Origin: Hyphomicrobiales bacterium
GTDB lineage: Bacteria; Pseudomonadota; Alphaproteobacteria; Rhizobiales; Aestuariivirgaceae
Direction: 5' to 3'
DNA length: 64,000 nt
NCBI GenBank assembly: GCA_016710435.1
Contig: JADJVV010000001.1
Coordinates: 124,001 to 188,000, forward strand
Shown: positions 17,323 to 27,221 of the stretch, piece after piece
Numbering within the stretch: position 1 is the first letter of the stretch
Layout: each line of letters begins with the position of its first letter
Position numbers and translations under genes: made by a program
The notes under the pieces: generated by a model
Told to the model about the DNA's origin: nothing
Database searches by the model: none
The model's input: the letters and a program-made list of their open reading frames with translations, nothing else

Positions 17323-17541
17323 ATGCCCCACGATCTCAAGCGCTCTCTCACCATTGCCGGACATCGCACCTCGCTGTCGCTGGAGGCTGAGTTCTGGGCG
17401 GCGCTGACAGAAGCGGCAAAGTCTGAAAACAAGAGTGTCGCCAGTCTCGCGGGCGAGATCGATGCCTCGCGGGGCGAGCGCAACCTCTCTTCGGCGATCC
17501 GCGTGTGGCTGTTGAAGCGCGCTAGCAATAAAGCGGGTTGA
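17323..17541 (+). CDS. Ribbon-helix-helix domain protein
   Basis: A 72-residue protein with the RHH pattern: a short beta strand (HRTSLSLEAEFW), then two helices (AALTEAAKSENKSVASLAGEID ending, LSSAIRVWLLKRA). This matches the RHH_4 family of alphaproteobacteria, putative DNA-binding proteins. No toxin-like partner gene is adjacent, so an antitoxin role is not supported. GTG at 17320 precedes the chosen ATG directly. Its end overlaps the 3' end of the convergent AsmA gene by 20 bases. Confidence 0.75.
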   Translation: MPHDLKRSLTIAGHRTSLSLEAEFWAALTEAAKSENKSVASLAGEIDASRGERNLSSAIRVWLLKRASNKAG

Positions 17542-20500
17542 GGCAACCGCCCTTGGGCTTGGGTTGCGCAGGGACGGGTGGCGCATCGACGGGCGGCTTG
17601 GGCAGCATGTTGGGCACCGGCTGCTGTTCCAGGAGTTTCCGCAGCGCCTCCTGCTCCAGCCGCTTCTGCTCGGCCTGACGCGCCACTTCATCGGCCAGCG
17701 CCTTTGCTTCCGCATCGGCCTTCGCCTTGGCGGCAGCGGCCTTTTGTGCGTCTTCCTCAGCCTTGCGCCGGGCCTCTTCGATGCGCGCCTGCTCGTCCGC
17801 CAGCGCTTTCAGGCGCGCGGCCTCGGCCTTGGCCTTTGCATCCTCCAACGCCTTGAGACGCTTTTCTTCCTCGCGCCGGGCCTTTTCCTCTTCCTGACGC
17901 TTGCGCTCTTCCTCGATCTTCGCCTTGCGCGCGTTCTCCGCCGCATAGGCCGCAAGTTGCGCCTTCAATCCGCCCGCCAATTTTTGCTTCACAAGGTCCA
18001 TCTTGTTCATGGCATCACCGATCGGAACGAAGGCCGCGAACTGCGCCTCGTCCTGCGCGGCCCGCGCCGCCCTTGAAGCCGCATGCACCTTCAATTCGCG
18101 CTGGCGCATGCGGATTTCCGCGCGCTGCGCCTGGTAGGCTTCGAACTTCGCCTGGTCCTGCACGCGCTGCTCTTCTTCCGCCACCGCGAGCTTCTCTTCT
18201 TCCGTCTTCAACCGTTCCAGCTCAGCAAGATCGCGCGCCAGGAATTCATGGCCGAGCTTGGAGGCCAGTGCGGCGGAACTGGAACGCCGGTCGAAGGCGC
18301 CGGGCGGCCCTGAATAGGTGATCGTCACCGGCGGCAATTCGGGGCGCTCCGTCAGCGTCACGGCCGTGGCAAGGTCGATGCGGCGGTCGGCGAGATCAGC
18401 GGTGAGCGCAATCTCGCTCAAGGTGCCGATGCCGCTCACCCGTGTCGGCGTGGAGGTGAGCATGCCCTTCTTTACCTCGAAGCTGCCGCCTGCTGATTCC
18501 GCCTTGAGGCCGGCGTCTCCTTCGAGAGCGGCAAGCGCTGCGCGCAAGTCATCCGCCGTCTTCACGCCTGCGACCTTGGCGGCAAAGGCTTCAGGCGCGA
18601 GTTTGGCAAACACGAGGTCGGTGCCCGTGTAAGCCCCCTTGCCTTCCAGCCCTGCCAGCGCCGCAGCAGGACTGCGGCCCGTGCCCGCCAGTTCGCCGCT
18701 GATCACGATATGGCCGGAACCCAGCTGTTCACCCTTTGCGGAGGTCAGCACCTGGCCCACGTCAATCGGCAGCTTGCCCTTGGCTTTGGCATCGAACACG
18801 CCTTCATTCGCCGTCACCTCGACTTCGAATTCCAGCTCCGGCACGGTGGGTGCCAGAAGATCGAACTTGCGGGTCTTGCCCAGCGCGATGCCCACGGCCG
18901 TCTCCTTCAACTGCTCGCCGAAAGGCAGGGCGAGGGTGCGCGGACGGAGCCAGATCTCGCCCTCGAACAATCCGTCATCGGGTCCGGCAAATGATGTCGA
19001 AAGATCAACATCGATGCCGCGCCACGGCATGAAGGTCAGCGCCAGCAGGCGCGACAGCGCCACATCGCCCACATTGAAATCCGCAGCGAGCTTGCCCTCC
19101 TTGTCGAAGGCGGCTTCGCCAGCCAGCGACAAGCCCGCATGATCTCCCACCACATCCGTGACCGCGATCCCGCCGTCCTTCGGCGTCACCTTGAAGGCAA
19201 GGCGCACCGGTCCGCCCGGTCCTTCCACCTGCGGCACGCCCAGCGCGCGCAGGAGCGGCCCCACGTCGTCGGCAAAGAGGCTCGCCGCGCCAGACATGGC
19301 TGAATAGGGTTCGGCGGGTTTCAGGCTGCCATCGAATGACAACCGCGCGCCATAGCCCCGCGCCTCAATCTTGCTGGCAAAGCCACCGCTCTTCGATCCG
19401 GAGAACGACAGCGCCACGCTGCCGGGACTGGCGGCCATGGCCTTGCTGTCGATACCGGCGAGCGCCATGAGGCGGGCCGCATCCGGCGCATCGACAGTTC
19501 CTTCCAGCGACACGCGGGCATCCGCACCGCGCTCAAGTTCCGTGATGCCGCCCGTGAATTTCAGAGTGAACGGTGCCGCCGTTCCCGTAAGCGCATAGGT
19601 GAGGATGGGGCCGTTTGAATCGGGCTTCGCATTGAAGGTGAACGCCACATTGCTCTGGCCCAGCGCGCGCGTCCATTGCGCGCTCGAGTCCGTCAGACCG
19701 AGAAGGCGGAGGAAACCGCGCGGATCATCAGCGACGAGCGTGGCCGTCACATCGCCCGATGGCCCCTCGGCATTGCTCAGGATCAGTCCATCCGCCTTGA
19801 CGCGCGCTCCTCCCACCGATCCGATGTCGAAGGCCTTGATCTCGAAGCCGCTCTGGCTGGTACCCACGTCAAGCGCCACATCCTGCGCCCGCACGCCATT
19901 GAGGAGGACGGTGCCCGCATCCAGCACCACATGGTTCTCCAGCGTCTGCGCACCATGCAGCAGCGGATCGAGAATGGCCAAAAGGTCAAAGGCATGAGCC
20001 TGCGCGCCGCCGCCTGCCTCCACCGTCACAAGCGAATCCAGGTCCAGCGACGGCGTGGTGATGCGTGTGGTCAGCGATGGCACCTGCCCCTGCCGCAGGA
20101 CGGCCTCGCCCTCGCCCGGCAATCCTTCCAGTTCATAGCGCACCGACTTGAGCGACATCTGCGACGGCGACCACGCCAGGGCGCCTTGCAGTTTCAGGCG
20201 GCCCCGGCTGCCCTTCCACCAGCTGTCAAATCCCGACTTGCGCGACGGCATGGCCCAGCCCGCGAAGGCGCGGAGGTCGCTGCTCTCAAAGGCCAGCACA
20301 CCGGAAAGCTCGGTGTCACCATCCTTGCGCGCCACCTTGCCTTCGGTGAGGCGCATGGCGGAACGGCCTGGCAATCCGGCGCGCGCATTCTCGATGTCGA
20401 TGCCGGCTGGCGTGATATGCGCGGCCAGTTGCACGTCGTTCATGGTCTCGCCGCCCGCCGTGAGCACCGTCACATCCAGGCCAAAGCGCACGTCCAGCTT

Positions 20501-21559
20501 CTCCGGCAGATTTCGCAGCAACGAATGGGAAACGGCCAGCACCCCCCCGCTCCGCCAGGCGGCCAGCGTTTCCGCACCGAGCATGGTGTCGAGGTTCACG
20601 CGCGGAGCCTTCAGAGCGATGTTGCCCGTGAGAGCGTTGCCAAGGTCCATGCCCGCCGTGCCTTCCACAAGCGTGCCCGAGTCCCGCGCATCCGCCGGGG
20701 TGATCTTGATCTCGCTGAGCTCCGCCCTTTCAGCCGAGGCCTTCAACTTGGCCCGCAGCGCAAGTGGCCGCAGGCCGCCTTCCACGCTGCCCTTCTGGCC
20801 TTCCGCCTCCTGCGCCAAAACACTCAGGTCGCCCTCGAAGGCGCCATCCTTCCAGCCGCCATCCAGGGCCGCGACAGGAAGCGACGGATCCCCCGGTGTC
20901 ACCTTGATGCCGAAGCGGAAGGGCTCGGCGTCGGTGTAGGCACCACTCGAGAAGGTGAAGGCCATCGGCATTTCCCGCCAATAGCCCGTGCCCCGCAGAC
21001 GCCACGGCCCCTCGATTGCATCCGCTGACATGTCCGCATCGATGGTGGAGATGTCGGTGACGAGTCCCTGCTTTCTGTCATCCAGGCGGATCGTGCCGCT
21101 GAACAACCGGATCTGGTCCAGCCGCACATTGGCGAGCAGGCTGGAGCGCCGCAGGTCTTCATCCGGCGAGAGAAGCCAGTTCACCGCGCCTGCATCGGTG
21201 CGGATCAGGGTGACCCGCGGTTCCAGCAGTTCCACGCTCTCCACATTGAGATTGCCATTGAGGAGGCCGCCAAGCTGCAGCGACAGCGTCAGCGTGTCGG
21301 CATGGATGAGCGGCGCGCCCTCGATGCCATCCGGATTGCCGATGGCGACATTGTGCGCGGTGAGCTTCGGCCACGGGAACAGGCGGATCTGCACATCGCC
21401 GCCGATCTGCACGTTGCGGCCCGTGATGCGGTGGCCATAGGCTTCAAGATTGCCCTTGTAGCCATTCCAGTTCACCACAAAAGGCGCCGCCAGCAACGCC
21501 GCCACCACCACCAGCAGCAGGACGCCAAAATAGAAAACCGGTGATTTCCAGACGCTCAT
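17522..21559 (-). CDS. Large AsmA-family protein with TolA-like helical tail
   Basis: A 1345-residue envelope protein. The N-terminal transmembrane helix (about residues 6-28) leads into an AsmA domain (NWNGYKGNLEAYGHRITGRN, then GDVQIRLFPWPKLTAHNVAIGN) and a very long beta-rich body like the AsmA/TamB group, which is now tied to phospholipid or membrane-protein traffic across the periplasm. From about residue 1115 the sequence becomes a highly charged Ala/Glu/Lys helix (EEEKARREEEKRLKAL type repeats) for about 200 residues. It ends with a Pro-rich segment and CLNPLYC. The helical tail resembles TolA domain II and is unusual for AsmA proteins. Confidence 0.85.
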   Translation of the reverse strand: MSVWKSPVFYFGVLLLVVVAALLAAPFVVNWNGYKGNLEAYGHRITGRNVQIGGDVQIRLFPWPKLTAHNVAIGNPDGIEGAPLIHADTLTLSLQLGGLLNGNLNVESVELLEPRVTLIRTDAGAVNWLLSPDEDLRRSSLLANVRLDQIRLFSGTIRLDDRKQGLVTDISTIDADMSADAIEGPWRLRGTGYWREMPMAFTFSSGAYTDAEPFRFGIKVTPGDPSLPVAALDGGWKDGAFEGDLSVLAQEAEGQKGSVEGGLRPLALRAKLKASAERAELSEIKITPADARDSGTLVEGTAGMDLGNALTGNIALKAPRVNLDTMLGAETLAAWRSGGVLAVSHSLLRNLPEKLDVRFGLDVTVLTAGGETMNDVQLAAHITPAGIDIENARAGLPGRSAMRLTEGKVARKDGDTELSGVLAFESSDLRAFAGWAMPSRKSGFDSWWKGSRGRLKLQGALAWSPSQMSLKSVRYELEGLPGEGEAVLRQGQVPSLTTRITTPSLDLDSLVTVEAGGGAQAHAFDLLAILDPLLHGAQTLENHVVLDAGTVLLNGVRAQDVALDVGTSQSGFEIKAFDIGSVGGARVKADGLILSNAEGPSGDVTATLVADDPRGFLRLLGLTDSSAQWTRALGQSNVAFTFNAKPDSNGPILTYALTGTAAPFTLKFTGGITELERGADARVSLEGTVDAPDAARLMALAGIDSKAMAASPGSVALSFSGSKSGGFASKIEARGYGARLSFDGSLKPAEPYSAMSGAASLFADDVGPLLRALGVPQVEGPGGPVRLAFKVTPKDGGIAVTDVVGDHAGLSLAGEAAFDKEGKLAADFNVGDVALSRLLALTFMPWRGIDVDLSTSFAGPDDGLFEGEIWLRPRTLALPFGEQLKETAVGIALGKTRKFDLLAPTVPELEFEVEVTANEGVFDAKAKGKLPIDVGQVLTSAKGEQLGSGHIVISGELAGTGRSPAAALAGLEGKGAYTGTDLVFAKLAPEAFAAKVAGVKTADDLRAALAALEGDAGLKAESAGGSFEVKKGMLTSTPTRVSGIGTLSEIALTADLADRRIDLATAVTLTERPELPPVTITYSGPPGAFDRRSSSAALASKLGHEFLARDLAELERLKTEEEKLAVAEEEQRVQDQAKFEAYQAQRAEIRMRQRELKVHAASRAARAAQDEAQFAAFVPIGDAMNKMDLVKQKLAGGLKAQLAAYAAENARKAKIEEERKRQEEEKARREEEKRLKALEDAKAKAEAARLKALADEQARIEEARRKAEEDAQKAAAAKAKADAEAKALADEVARQAEQKRLEQEALRKLLEQQPVPNMLPKPPVDAPPVPAQPKPKGGCLNPLYC

Positions 21560-21598
21560 GCCGACCTCTGTCCCACGTTAGTCCAGGCATCATGGTTT

Positions 21599-22993
21599 TC
21601 AAATGGCCGCATTCTTCCCCGGGTTCATGATGTTGAGGGGGTCGAGGGCGCGCTTGATCGCCTGCATGGTGGCAAGTGCGGGGCCGTGTTCGAGTGCCAG
21701 ATAGGCCCGCTTGCCGGAGCCGATGCCGTGTTCCCCGGTGCAGGTGCCGCCCATCGCCAGCGCCCGGTGAATCAGCCGGTCATAAGCCAGCTTCACCCGC
21801 TTCACTTCCGCTGCATCTTCAACGTCGGCAAACAGTACCACATGGAAATTGCCGTCGCCCACATGGCCGATCATGGGGCCATAGATGTCGTTGGCCTCAA
21901 GATCCTTGCGCGTTTCCTCCACGCATTCGGCAAGGCGCGAGATCGGCACGCACACGTCCGAGGCAAAACTTTCGGATTTTCCGGCCTTGATGTTCTTGGT
22001 GGCCCAGAAGGCATCGTGCCGTGCCTGCCACAGCCGCGCCCGCTCCTCCTCCTTCGTGGCCCAGTCGAAAGCCCCACCGCCCTGAGACGCGGCAATCTCG
22101 GCAAAGCGTTCCGACTGTTCCTCCGTCCAGGCGTCGGTGCCATGGAATTCGACGAACAGTGTGGGTGACACGGGCAGCGTGAGTTTGGAGTAGGCGTTGA
22201 TGGCCTTGATGTGTTCGGCATCGACCAGTTCGATCCGCGCCACGGGAATGCCCATTTGGATCGTCTCGATCGCCGTCTTGCAACAGGCTTCCACCGAGGG
22301 GAAGGCGCACACGCCCGCCGCAATCGATTCCGGAATGCCGTAGAGCCGCAACTGCACCTCGGTAATGACGCCGAGCGTGCCCTCCGATCCCACCATGAGC
22401 CGCGTGAGGTCGTATCCGGCCGACGACTTGCGCGCGCGCGTGCCGGTGCGGATCACCTGGCCGTCGGGCATCACCACGGTGAGGCCCAGCACATTCTCCT
22501 TCATCGTGCCGTAGCGCACGGCATTGGTTCCCGAGGCACGCGTTGCCGCCATGCCGCCCAGGCTCGCATCGGCACCCGGATCGATGGGGAAGAAAAGGCC
22601 TTGGTCCCGCAGATGCGCATTCAACGTCTTGCGCGTCACGCCCGCTTCCACGCGGCAATCCAGGTCTTCACCATTCACCTCAAGGATGTGATTCATCCCG
22701 CTGAGATCAATGGATATTCCACCGAAGGGAGCGGAGAAGTGCCCTTCCAGTGAGGTGCCGGTGCCGAAGGGAATGACGGGCACCTGATGGGCCGCGCAGA
22801 TGCCGACGATGGCGGAAACTTCGGCCGTCGTCCTGACGAAGGCCACCGCATCTGGGGCAGCCCCCTCGTTCCACGTCTGGTCCTTTCCGTGCTGCTCGCG
22901 CACTGCCTGCGCCGTTGAAAGCCGTTCACCCAGGAGGTCACGGATTTTGCCGATGGCATCCGTTGTGCTGTTCTTCAAACGTGGTGTAGTCAT
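21599..22993 (-). CDS. FAD-linked oxidase, D-lactate/glycolate dehydrogenase type
   Basis: A 464-residue flavoprotein of the GlcD/D-lactate dehydrogenase (cytochrome) group. The PCMH-type FAD-binding domain shows PVIPFGTGTSLEGH (residues 71-84) and DPGADASLGGMAATRASGTN. The C-terminal FAD-oxidase domain has HVGDGNFH with metal-binding His and the closing GGTCTGEHGIGSGKR. It most likely oxidises D-lactate or a related 2-hydroxy acid and passes electrons to a quinone or cytochrome; the exact substrate is not readable. It is divergent from a thioesterase gene over a gap of only 33 bases. Confidence 0.88.
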   Translation of the reverse strand: MTTPRLKNSTTDAIGKIRDLLGERLSTAQAVREQHGKDQTWNEGAAPDAVAFVRTTAEVSAIVGICAAHQVPVIPFGTGTSLEGHFSAPFGGISIDLSGMNHILEVNGEDLDCRVEAGVTRKTLNAHLRDQGLFFPIDPGADASLGGMAATRASGTNAVRYGTMKENVLGLTVVMPDGQVIRTGTRARKSSAGYDLTRLMVGSEGTLGVITEVQLRLYGIPESIAAGVCAFPSVEACCKTAIETIQMGIPVARIELVDAEHIKAINAYSKLTLPVSPTLFVEFHGTDAWTEEQSERFAEIAASQGGGAFDWATKEEERARLWQARHDAFWATKNIKAGKSESFASDVCVPISRLAECVEETRKDLEANDIYGPMIGHVGDGNFHVVLFADVEDAAEVKRVKLAYDRLIHRALAMGGTCTGEHGIGSGKRAYLALEHGPALATMQAIKRALDPLNIMNPGKNAAI

Positions 22994-23026
22994 GGCGCGA
23001 AGCTAACACAGCGAGTGCCAAACGCG

Positions 23027-23509
23027 ATGCCTTTTCCCGCCCCCTACGTCTCCCGCGAAATGAAGATCGAGCCGGAGTGGATCGATTACAACGGCCACTT
23101 CAACATGGCCTACTACAACGTGCTGTTCGATCGCGCCGCGGACGAGATCTTCGCCCTCGCAGGCCTTGGGCCTGACTACGTGAAGACCGGCAATTCATTT
23201 TTCACTCTGGAAACACACACCTCCTACCTTCGTGAACTCGCGCCCACCGACACGGTGAAGATCGACATCCAGTTTCTGGACCACGACCACAAGCGCGTGC
23301 ACTACGTGCAAGTGATGCGCCACGCCACGGAAGGCTGGGTCTCCTGCGTGCTCGAGGTGATGGTAAGCCACGTCAGCCTGACCACCCACAAGACCTCCGA
23401 ATTTCCGCCCGAGGTGGCCAGGAAAATCGCCGAAATCGCCCTGGCCCACAAAGCCCTGCCCGTTCCGGCTCAGGTCGGCCACAGGATTGGCATTCCGCGG
23501 AAGACGTGA
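23027..23509 (+). CDS. Hotdog-fold acyl-CoA thioesterase
   Basis: A 160-residue single hotdog domain (4HBT family). The motif EWIDYNGHFNMAYYNVLFDRA near residues 19-39 has the Asp/His pair of this group, which resembles the thioesterases found with carnitine metabolism genes. The substrate cannot be told. ATG at 23027 was preferred over an in-frame GTG at 23015; both are possible. No acyl-CoA pathway genes are adjacent apart from the divergent flavoprotein oxidase. Confidence 0.8.
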   Translation: MPFPAPYVSREMKIEPEWIDYNGHFNMAYYNVLFDRAADEIFALAGLGPDYVKTGNSFFTLETHTSYLRELAPTDTVKIDIQFLDHDHKRVHYVQVMRHATEGWVSCVLEVMVSHVSLTTHKTSEFPPEVARKIAEIALAHKALPVPAQVGHRIGIPRKT

Positions 23510-23694
23510 CGGACGTGCCGGGACGATGCCCCGGCCCCCAATTCCGATACACTTCGCGTCGCGCCGTGCATTTGCATCGCCAAATTGTGCAAACTGCCTC
23601 ACTCTCGTCACATGGCTGTAAAGCTGGGGGCATATTTTGCCGACATAATGGGTTCAGCCGGACAAGAGAGCCGGACCCGGAAAGGAGGCTGATG

Positions 23695-23898
23695 ATGACA
23701 CAGAACGGATTTGCCCATTTCGCGGACGCCCTCGTCTTCGTTCACGGCCACAAGGCCCTGGCCGAGGCAGCGCGCCATGCGGAACTCTGCGAGCGCGCCG
23801 GAGACATGGAAACCGCCGGCCGCTGGCGCCGTGCCATGGATCACGTGAAAGCCGTATCGATCGCGGGTACAAAGCAGAAACATTGCCTCGCCGCCTGA
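23695..23898 (+). CDS. Small alpha-helical protein, function unknown
   Basis: A 67-residue protein (MTQNGFAHFADALVFVHGHK ...) with two amphipathic helices (ALAEAARHAELCERAG and ETAGRWRRAMDHVKAV). A near-perfect ribosome site AAAGGAGG at 23681-23688 is 6 bases before the chosen ATG; another ATG stands directly before it at 23692. This makes it a convincing small gene despite its size. I recognise no family. A helicase gene follows 46 bases downstream. Confidence 0.65.
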   Translation: MTQNGFAHFADALVFVHGHKALAEAARHAELCERAGDMETAGRWRRAMDHVKAVSIAGTKQKHCLAA

Positions 23899-23944
23899 GG
23901 CCTGCTGCCCTATATAGGCCGGACAAGGAATCATTGCCCGGCCC

Positions 23945-26314
23945 ATGTCCAACTCACGAAATCCGCTCGACCTCGACAACTTCAACGAGGACGACCTCGC
24001 CGCACCGGCGACGCCCACGGGCGTCGTGCCGGGCGGCATTGCCGCGCGCGCGATGGCGGGGGCCGAGCCTCCCTATCTCAAGGGCCTGAACCCCGAACAG
24101 CGCGACGCGGTGCTCTCGATCGACGGCCCGCTCCTCGTGCTTGCGGGTGCCGGCACCGGCAAGACCCGCGTGCTGACCACGCGGCTCGCCCATATCCTCA
24201 GTACACGGAAGGCCTTCCCCAACCAGATCCTCGCCGTCACCTTCACCAACAAGGCGGCGCGCGAGATGAAGGAACGGATTGGCATGCTGATCGGCGGCAT
24301 GGTCGAAGGCATGACGTGGCTCGGCACCTTCCATTCCATCGGCGTGAAGATCCTCCGCAATCACTACGAACTCGCAGGCCTCCGCAGCGGCTTCACCATC
24401 CTTGATGACGACGACCAGGTGCGCCTCCTGAAGCAGCTCCTGCAGGCCGAGAACATCGACGAGAAGCGCTGGCCCGCGCGCCAGCTCGCCGCCCTGATCG
24501 ACGGCTGGAAGAACCGGGGCCTGACGCCCGACCGCGTGCCCGCCGGTGAAGCCCACGCCTTCGCCAATGGCCTCGGCGGCAAGCTCTACGCCGATTACCA
24601 GCAGCGCCTGAAGACCGTGAATGCCTGTGACTTCGGCGACCTGCTTCTGGAAGTCCTGCGCCTGTTCCAGAACCATCCGGACGTGCTGAAGACCTACCAG
24701 CAGCGCTTCCGCTACATGCTGGTGGACGAGTACCAGGACACCAACATCGCGCAATACCTCTGGCTGCGCCTCTTGGCGGGCGGCCACCACAACATCTGCT
24801 GCGTCGGCGACGACGACCAGTCGATCTATGGCTGGCGCGGCGCGGAGGTGGACAACATCCTGCGCTTCGAGAAGGATTTCCCCGGCGCCAAGGTGATCCG
24901 CCTGGAACAGAACTACCGCTCGACGCCGGACATCCTCGGTGCTGCCTCAGGCCTCATCGCCAAGAACGAAGCGCGCCTCGGCAAGACCTTGCGCACAAGC
25001 CGCGATGAAAGCGAACCCATCATCGTGCGCGGCCACTGGGATGGCGACGAGGAAGCCCGCGCCATCGGCGACGACATCGAAACGCTGCAGCGCAAGGGCG
25101 AACGCCTGAACGACATGGCGATCCTCGTCCGCGCCTCCTTCCAGATGCGCGCCTTCGAAGACCGCTTCCTGACGCTGGGAATCCCCTACCGCGTGGTAGG
25201 CGGACCGCGCTTCTACGAACGCGCCGAAATCCGGGACGCCATGGCCTATCTCAAGATCGTGGCATCGCCGGACAATGATCTGGCCTTCGAACGCATCATC
25301 AACACACCCAAACGCGGCATCGGCGATTCATCAGTAAAGAAAATGTACGACGTGGCACGCTCGCAGGGCCTGTCCCTTTTCCGCGCTGCCGAACAGATGG
25401 CGCTGACCGACGACCTGCCGGCCAAGGCCCGCACGGCGCTGCGGCTTCTGCTGGAGAGTTTCATTCGCTGGCGCAAGCACATCGACGTGCTGCCTCACAC
25501 CGAACTGGCCGAGATCGTGCTCGACGAAAGCGGCTACACCGAGATGTGGCAGAACGACAAGAGCCCGGAAGCCCAGGGACGCCTTGAAAACCTCAAGGAA
25601 CTGGTGCGCTCCATGGGTGAGTTCGAAAACCTCACCGGCTTCCTCGAGCACGTCTCGCTGGTCATGGACCGTGACGCGGGCGATGCCGAGGACCGTGTGA
25701 ACATCATGACCCTGCACTCCGCCAAGGGCCTGGAGTTCGGCACCGTGTTCCTGCCCGGCTGGGAGGAAGGCCTTTTTCCGCACCAGCGTTCGCTCGATGA
25801 AAAGGGCCGCGCCGGACTGGAGGAGGAACGCCGGCTCGCCTATGTCGGCATCACCCGCGCCAAGCGCCGCGCCACCATCTCCTTCGCCCAGAACCGCCGC
25901 GTGCACGCGCTCTGGCAATCGGCCATCCCCTCGCGTTTCATTGACGAACTGCCCGCCAACCACGTGGAGGTCGTCGCCATGACCACCAGCTATGGCGGCT
26001 ATGGCATCGGCAACTACGGCCAGAGCCGCTTCGACAGCGCCAACACTTTCCGCAGCGGCAACACTTACCAGACGCCCGGCTGGCAGCGCGCCCAGAACAC
26101 GTATGCCAAGGGCGCCGGCCTCAAGACCTCACCCAAATTCATCGAAGGCGAAACCGTCGTCACCGGCGAAGTCCACTACGCCAGCGGCGACCGCGTCTTC
26201 CACCAGAAATTCGGCTACGGCACCGTGACCATGGTGGAAGGCAACAAGCTGACGGTCGATTTCGAAAAGGCCGGCGAAAAGCGCGTGATCGACAGCTTTG
26301 TGGAACGCAGTTGA
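23945..26314 (+). CDS. uvrD: UvrD/PcrA-type 3'-5' DNA helicase
   Basis: A 789-residue superfamily 1A helicase acting in nucleotide-excision and mismatch repair and in removing RNA polymerase or recombinase from DNA. Motifs visible in order are Q-motif LNPEQRDAVLS (48-58), Walker A LAGAGTGKTR (67-76), Walker B VDEYQDTN, motif III DDDQSIYGWRGA, motif IV VIRLEQNYRS, and motif V MTLHSAKGLEF. A C-terminal Tudor-like domain (GDRVFHQKFGYGTVTMVEG) is the usual RNA polymerase-contact module of PcrA/UvrD. The first 45 residues are a low-complexity lead-in. Confidence 0.95.
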   Translation: MSNSRNPLDLDNFNEDDLAAPATPTGVVPGGIAARAMAGAEPPYLKGLNPEQRDAVLSIDGPLLVLAGAGTGKTRVLTTRLAHILSTRKAFPNQILAVTFTNKAAREMKERIGMLIGGMVEGMTWLGTFHSIGVKILRNHYELAGLRSGFTILDDDDQVRLLKQLLQAENIDEKRWPARQLAALIDGWKNRGLTPDRVPAGEAHAFANGLGGKLYADYQQRLKTVNACDFGDLLLEVLRLFQNHPDVLKTYQQRFRYMLVDEYQDTNIAQYLWLRLLAGGHHNICCVGDDDQSIYGWRGAEVDNILRFEKDFPGAKVIRLEQNYRSTPDILGAASGLIAKNEARLGKTLRTSRDESEPIIVRGHWDGDEEARAIGDDIETLQRKGERLNDMAILVRASFQMRAFEDRFLTLGIPYRVVGGPRFYERAEIRDAMAYLKIVASPDNDLAFERIINTPKRGIGDSSVKKMYDVARSQGLSLFRAAEQMALTDDLPAKARTALRLLLESFIRWRKHIDVLPHTELAEIVLDESGYTEMWQNDKSPEAQGRLENLKELVRSMGEFENLTGFLEHVSLVMDRDAGDAEDRVNIMTLHSAKGLEFGTVFLPGWEEGLFPHQRSLDEKGRAGLEEERRLAYVGITRAKRRATISFAQNRRVHALWQSAIPSRFIDELPANHVEVVAMTTSYGGYGIGNYGQSRFDSANTFRSGNTYQTPGWQRAQNTYAKGAGLKTSPKFIEGETVVTGEVHYASGDRVFHQKFGYGTVTMVEGNKLTVDFEKAGEKRVIDSFVERS

Positions 26315-26327
26315 GGCGGGTGCGGCA

Positions 26328-27221
26328 TCAGCCGTTGATGGCAACGCCATGACCGTTCAGCTTCCCGCAGAATTCCTCGAAGAATGCGGAAGCCATGGAC
26401 CTGCCATAGCCGGTCTGGATCCCTTGCAGTCCAAAGCGGACGCCGAAGGGTTCGCCCACGCGCGGGCAGTTTGCGAAGCCGGCAAAATGGGTGCTGTGGT
26501 CGGCAAAGCCCTTGGGCAGCAATGTGGCGCTCAGCCCGAGGGTAAGATTGAGGGCCCGTGACGTGAGGTCTTCCGAGCGGCCGACTTCACCGAACGGCAG
26601 ATTGTTCCGTTGCAGGAAATCGATTGCCGCATCCCGCGTCGGGCAATCGCCACCGGGCAGCATCACAGGCAGCTTTTCGTGGTTGTCGCCATGGAATGCG
26701 CCGGGCTGAGGCCTCAGCATCTGGAACTGGCACTCGAACTGGTAGTCAAATTCCGTCTCGCGCGGGCGCAAGGGCCGCAGCACGAAATTGAAGGCGTTCT
26801 GGCCGCAATGATGGGCGAGGTCGCGAAACCCCATGGCCTCGCAATGGAAGCGGTCTGCCGTCCAGGCCGCGAGTGCGGGATCGACGGTGATCAGCGCCGA
26901 AATCGAATAGGGCAGTGCCAGCGTCTGCTTTCTCGAGCCATCCTGCAGAATGCGGTCCATATGGGCGCTAAGCACCGAAATCCGCTCCATCAGGTTGGCA
27001 ACATCTTCACGTTCCACGAAAAGTGTGTTGCCCACCCGGCTGAGAACCTTCAATCCGGTCAATACTTCGAACTTGTTGACTTGCTGGGTGACAGCGGATT
27101 GGGACACGCCCAGCACAAGAGCGGCCTCGGTCATGCTGCGCGTGCGGACAGCCTCAGAGACCGCTCTGATCATCCCCAACGTCAGCCCAGCACCACCTGT
27201 TGACTTGGTCGACCGTCCCAT
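26328..27221 (-). CDS. LysR-family transcriptional regulator
   Basis: A 297-residue protein with an N-terminal winged helix-turn-helix (about residues 14-75: AVSEAVRTRSMTEAALVLGV, then SQSAVTQQVNKFE) and a C-terminal periplasmic-binding-protein-like effector domain (about 90-290). The effector domain is divergent, so the ligand is unknown. It is convergent with uvrD. The divergent upstream side is a long gene-poor region before the porin; whether it controls that porin is unknown. Confidence 0.85.
   Translation of the reverse strand: MGRSTKSTGGAGLTLGMIRAVSEAVRTRSMTEAALVLGVSQSAVTQQVNKFEVLTGLKVLSRVGNTLFVEREDVANLMERISVLSAHMDRILQDGSRKQTLALPYSISALITVDPALAAWTADRFHCEAMGFRDLAHHCGQNAFNFVLRPLRPRETEFDYQFECQFQMLRPQPGAFHGDNHEKLPVMLPGGDCPTRDAAIDFLQRNNLPFGEVGRSEDLTSRALNLTLGLSATLLPKGFADHSTHFAGFANCPRVGEPFGVRFGLQGIQTGYGRSMASAFFEEFCGKLNGHGVAING

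Noticed and set aside
17323..17541. Ribbon-helix-helix protein as an antitoxin
   Set aside because: No toxin-like gene is adjacent, and it follows fumC-DUF4169, which I recall as a conserved neighbourhood.
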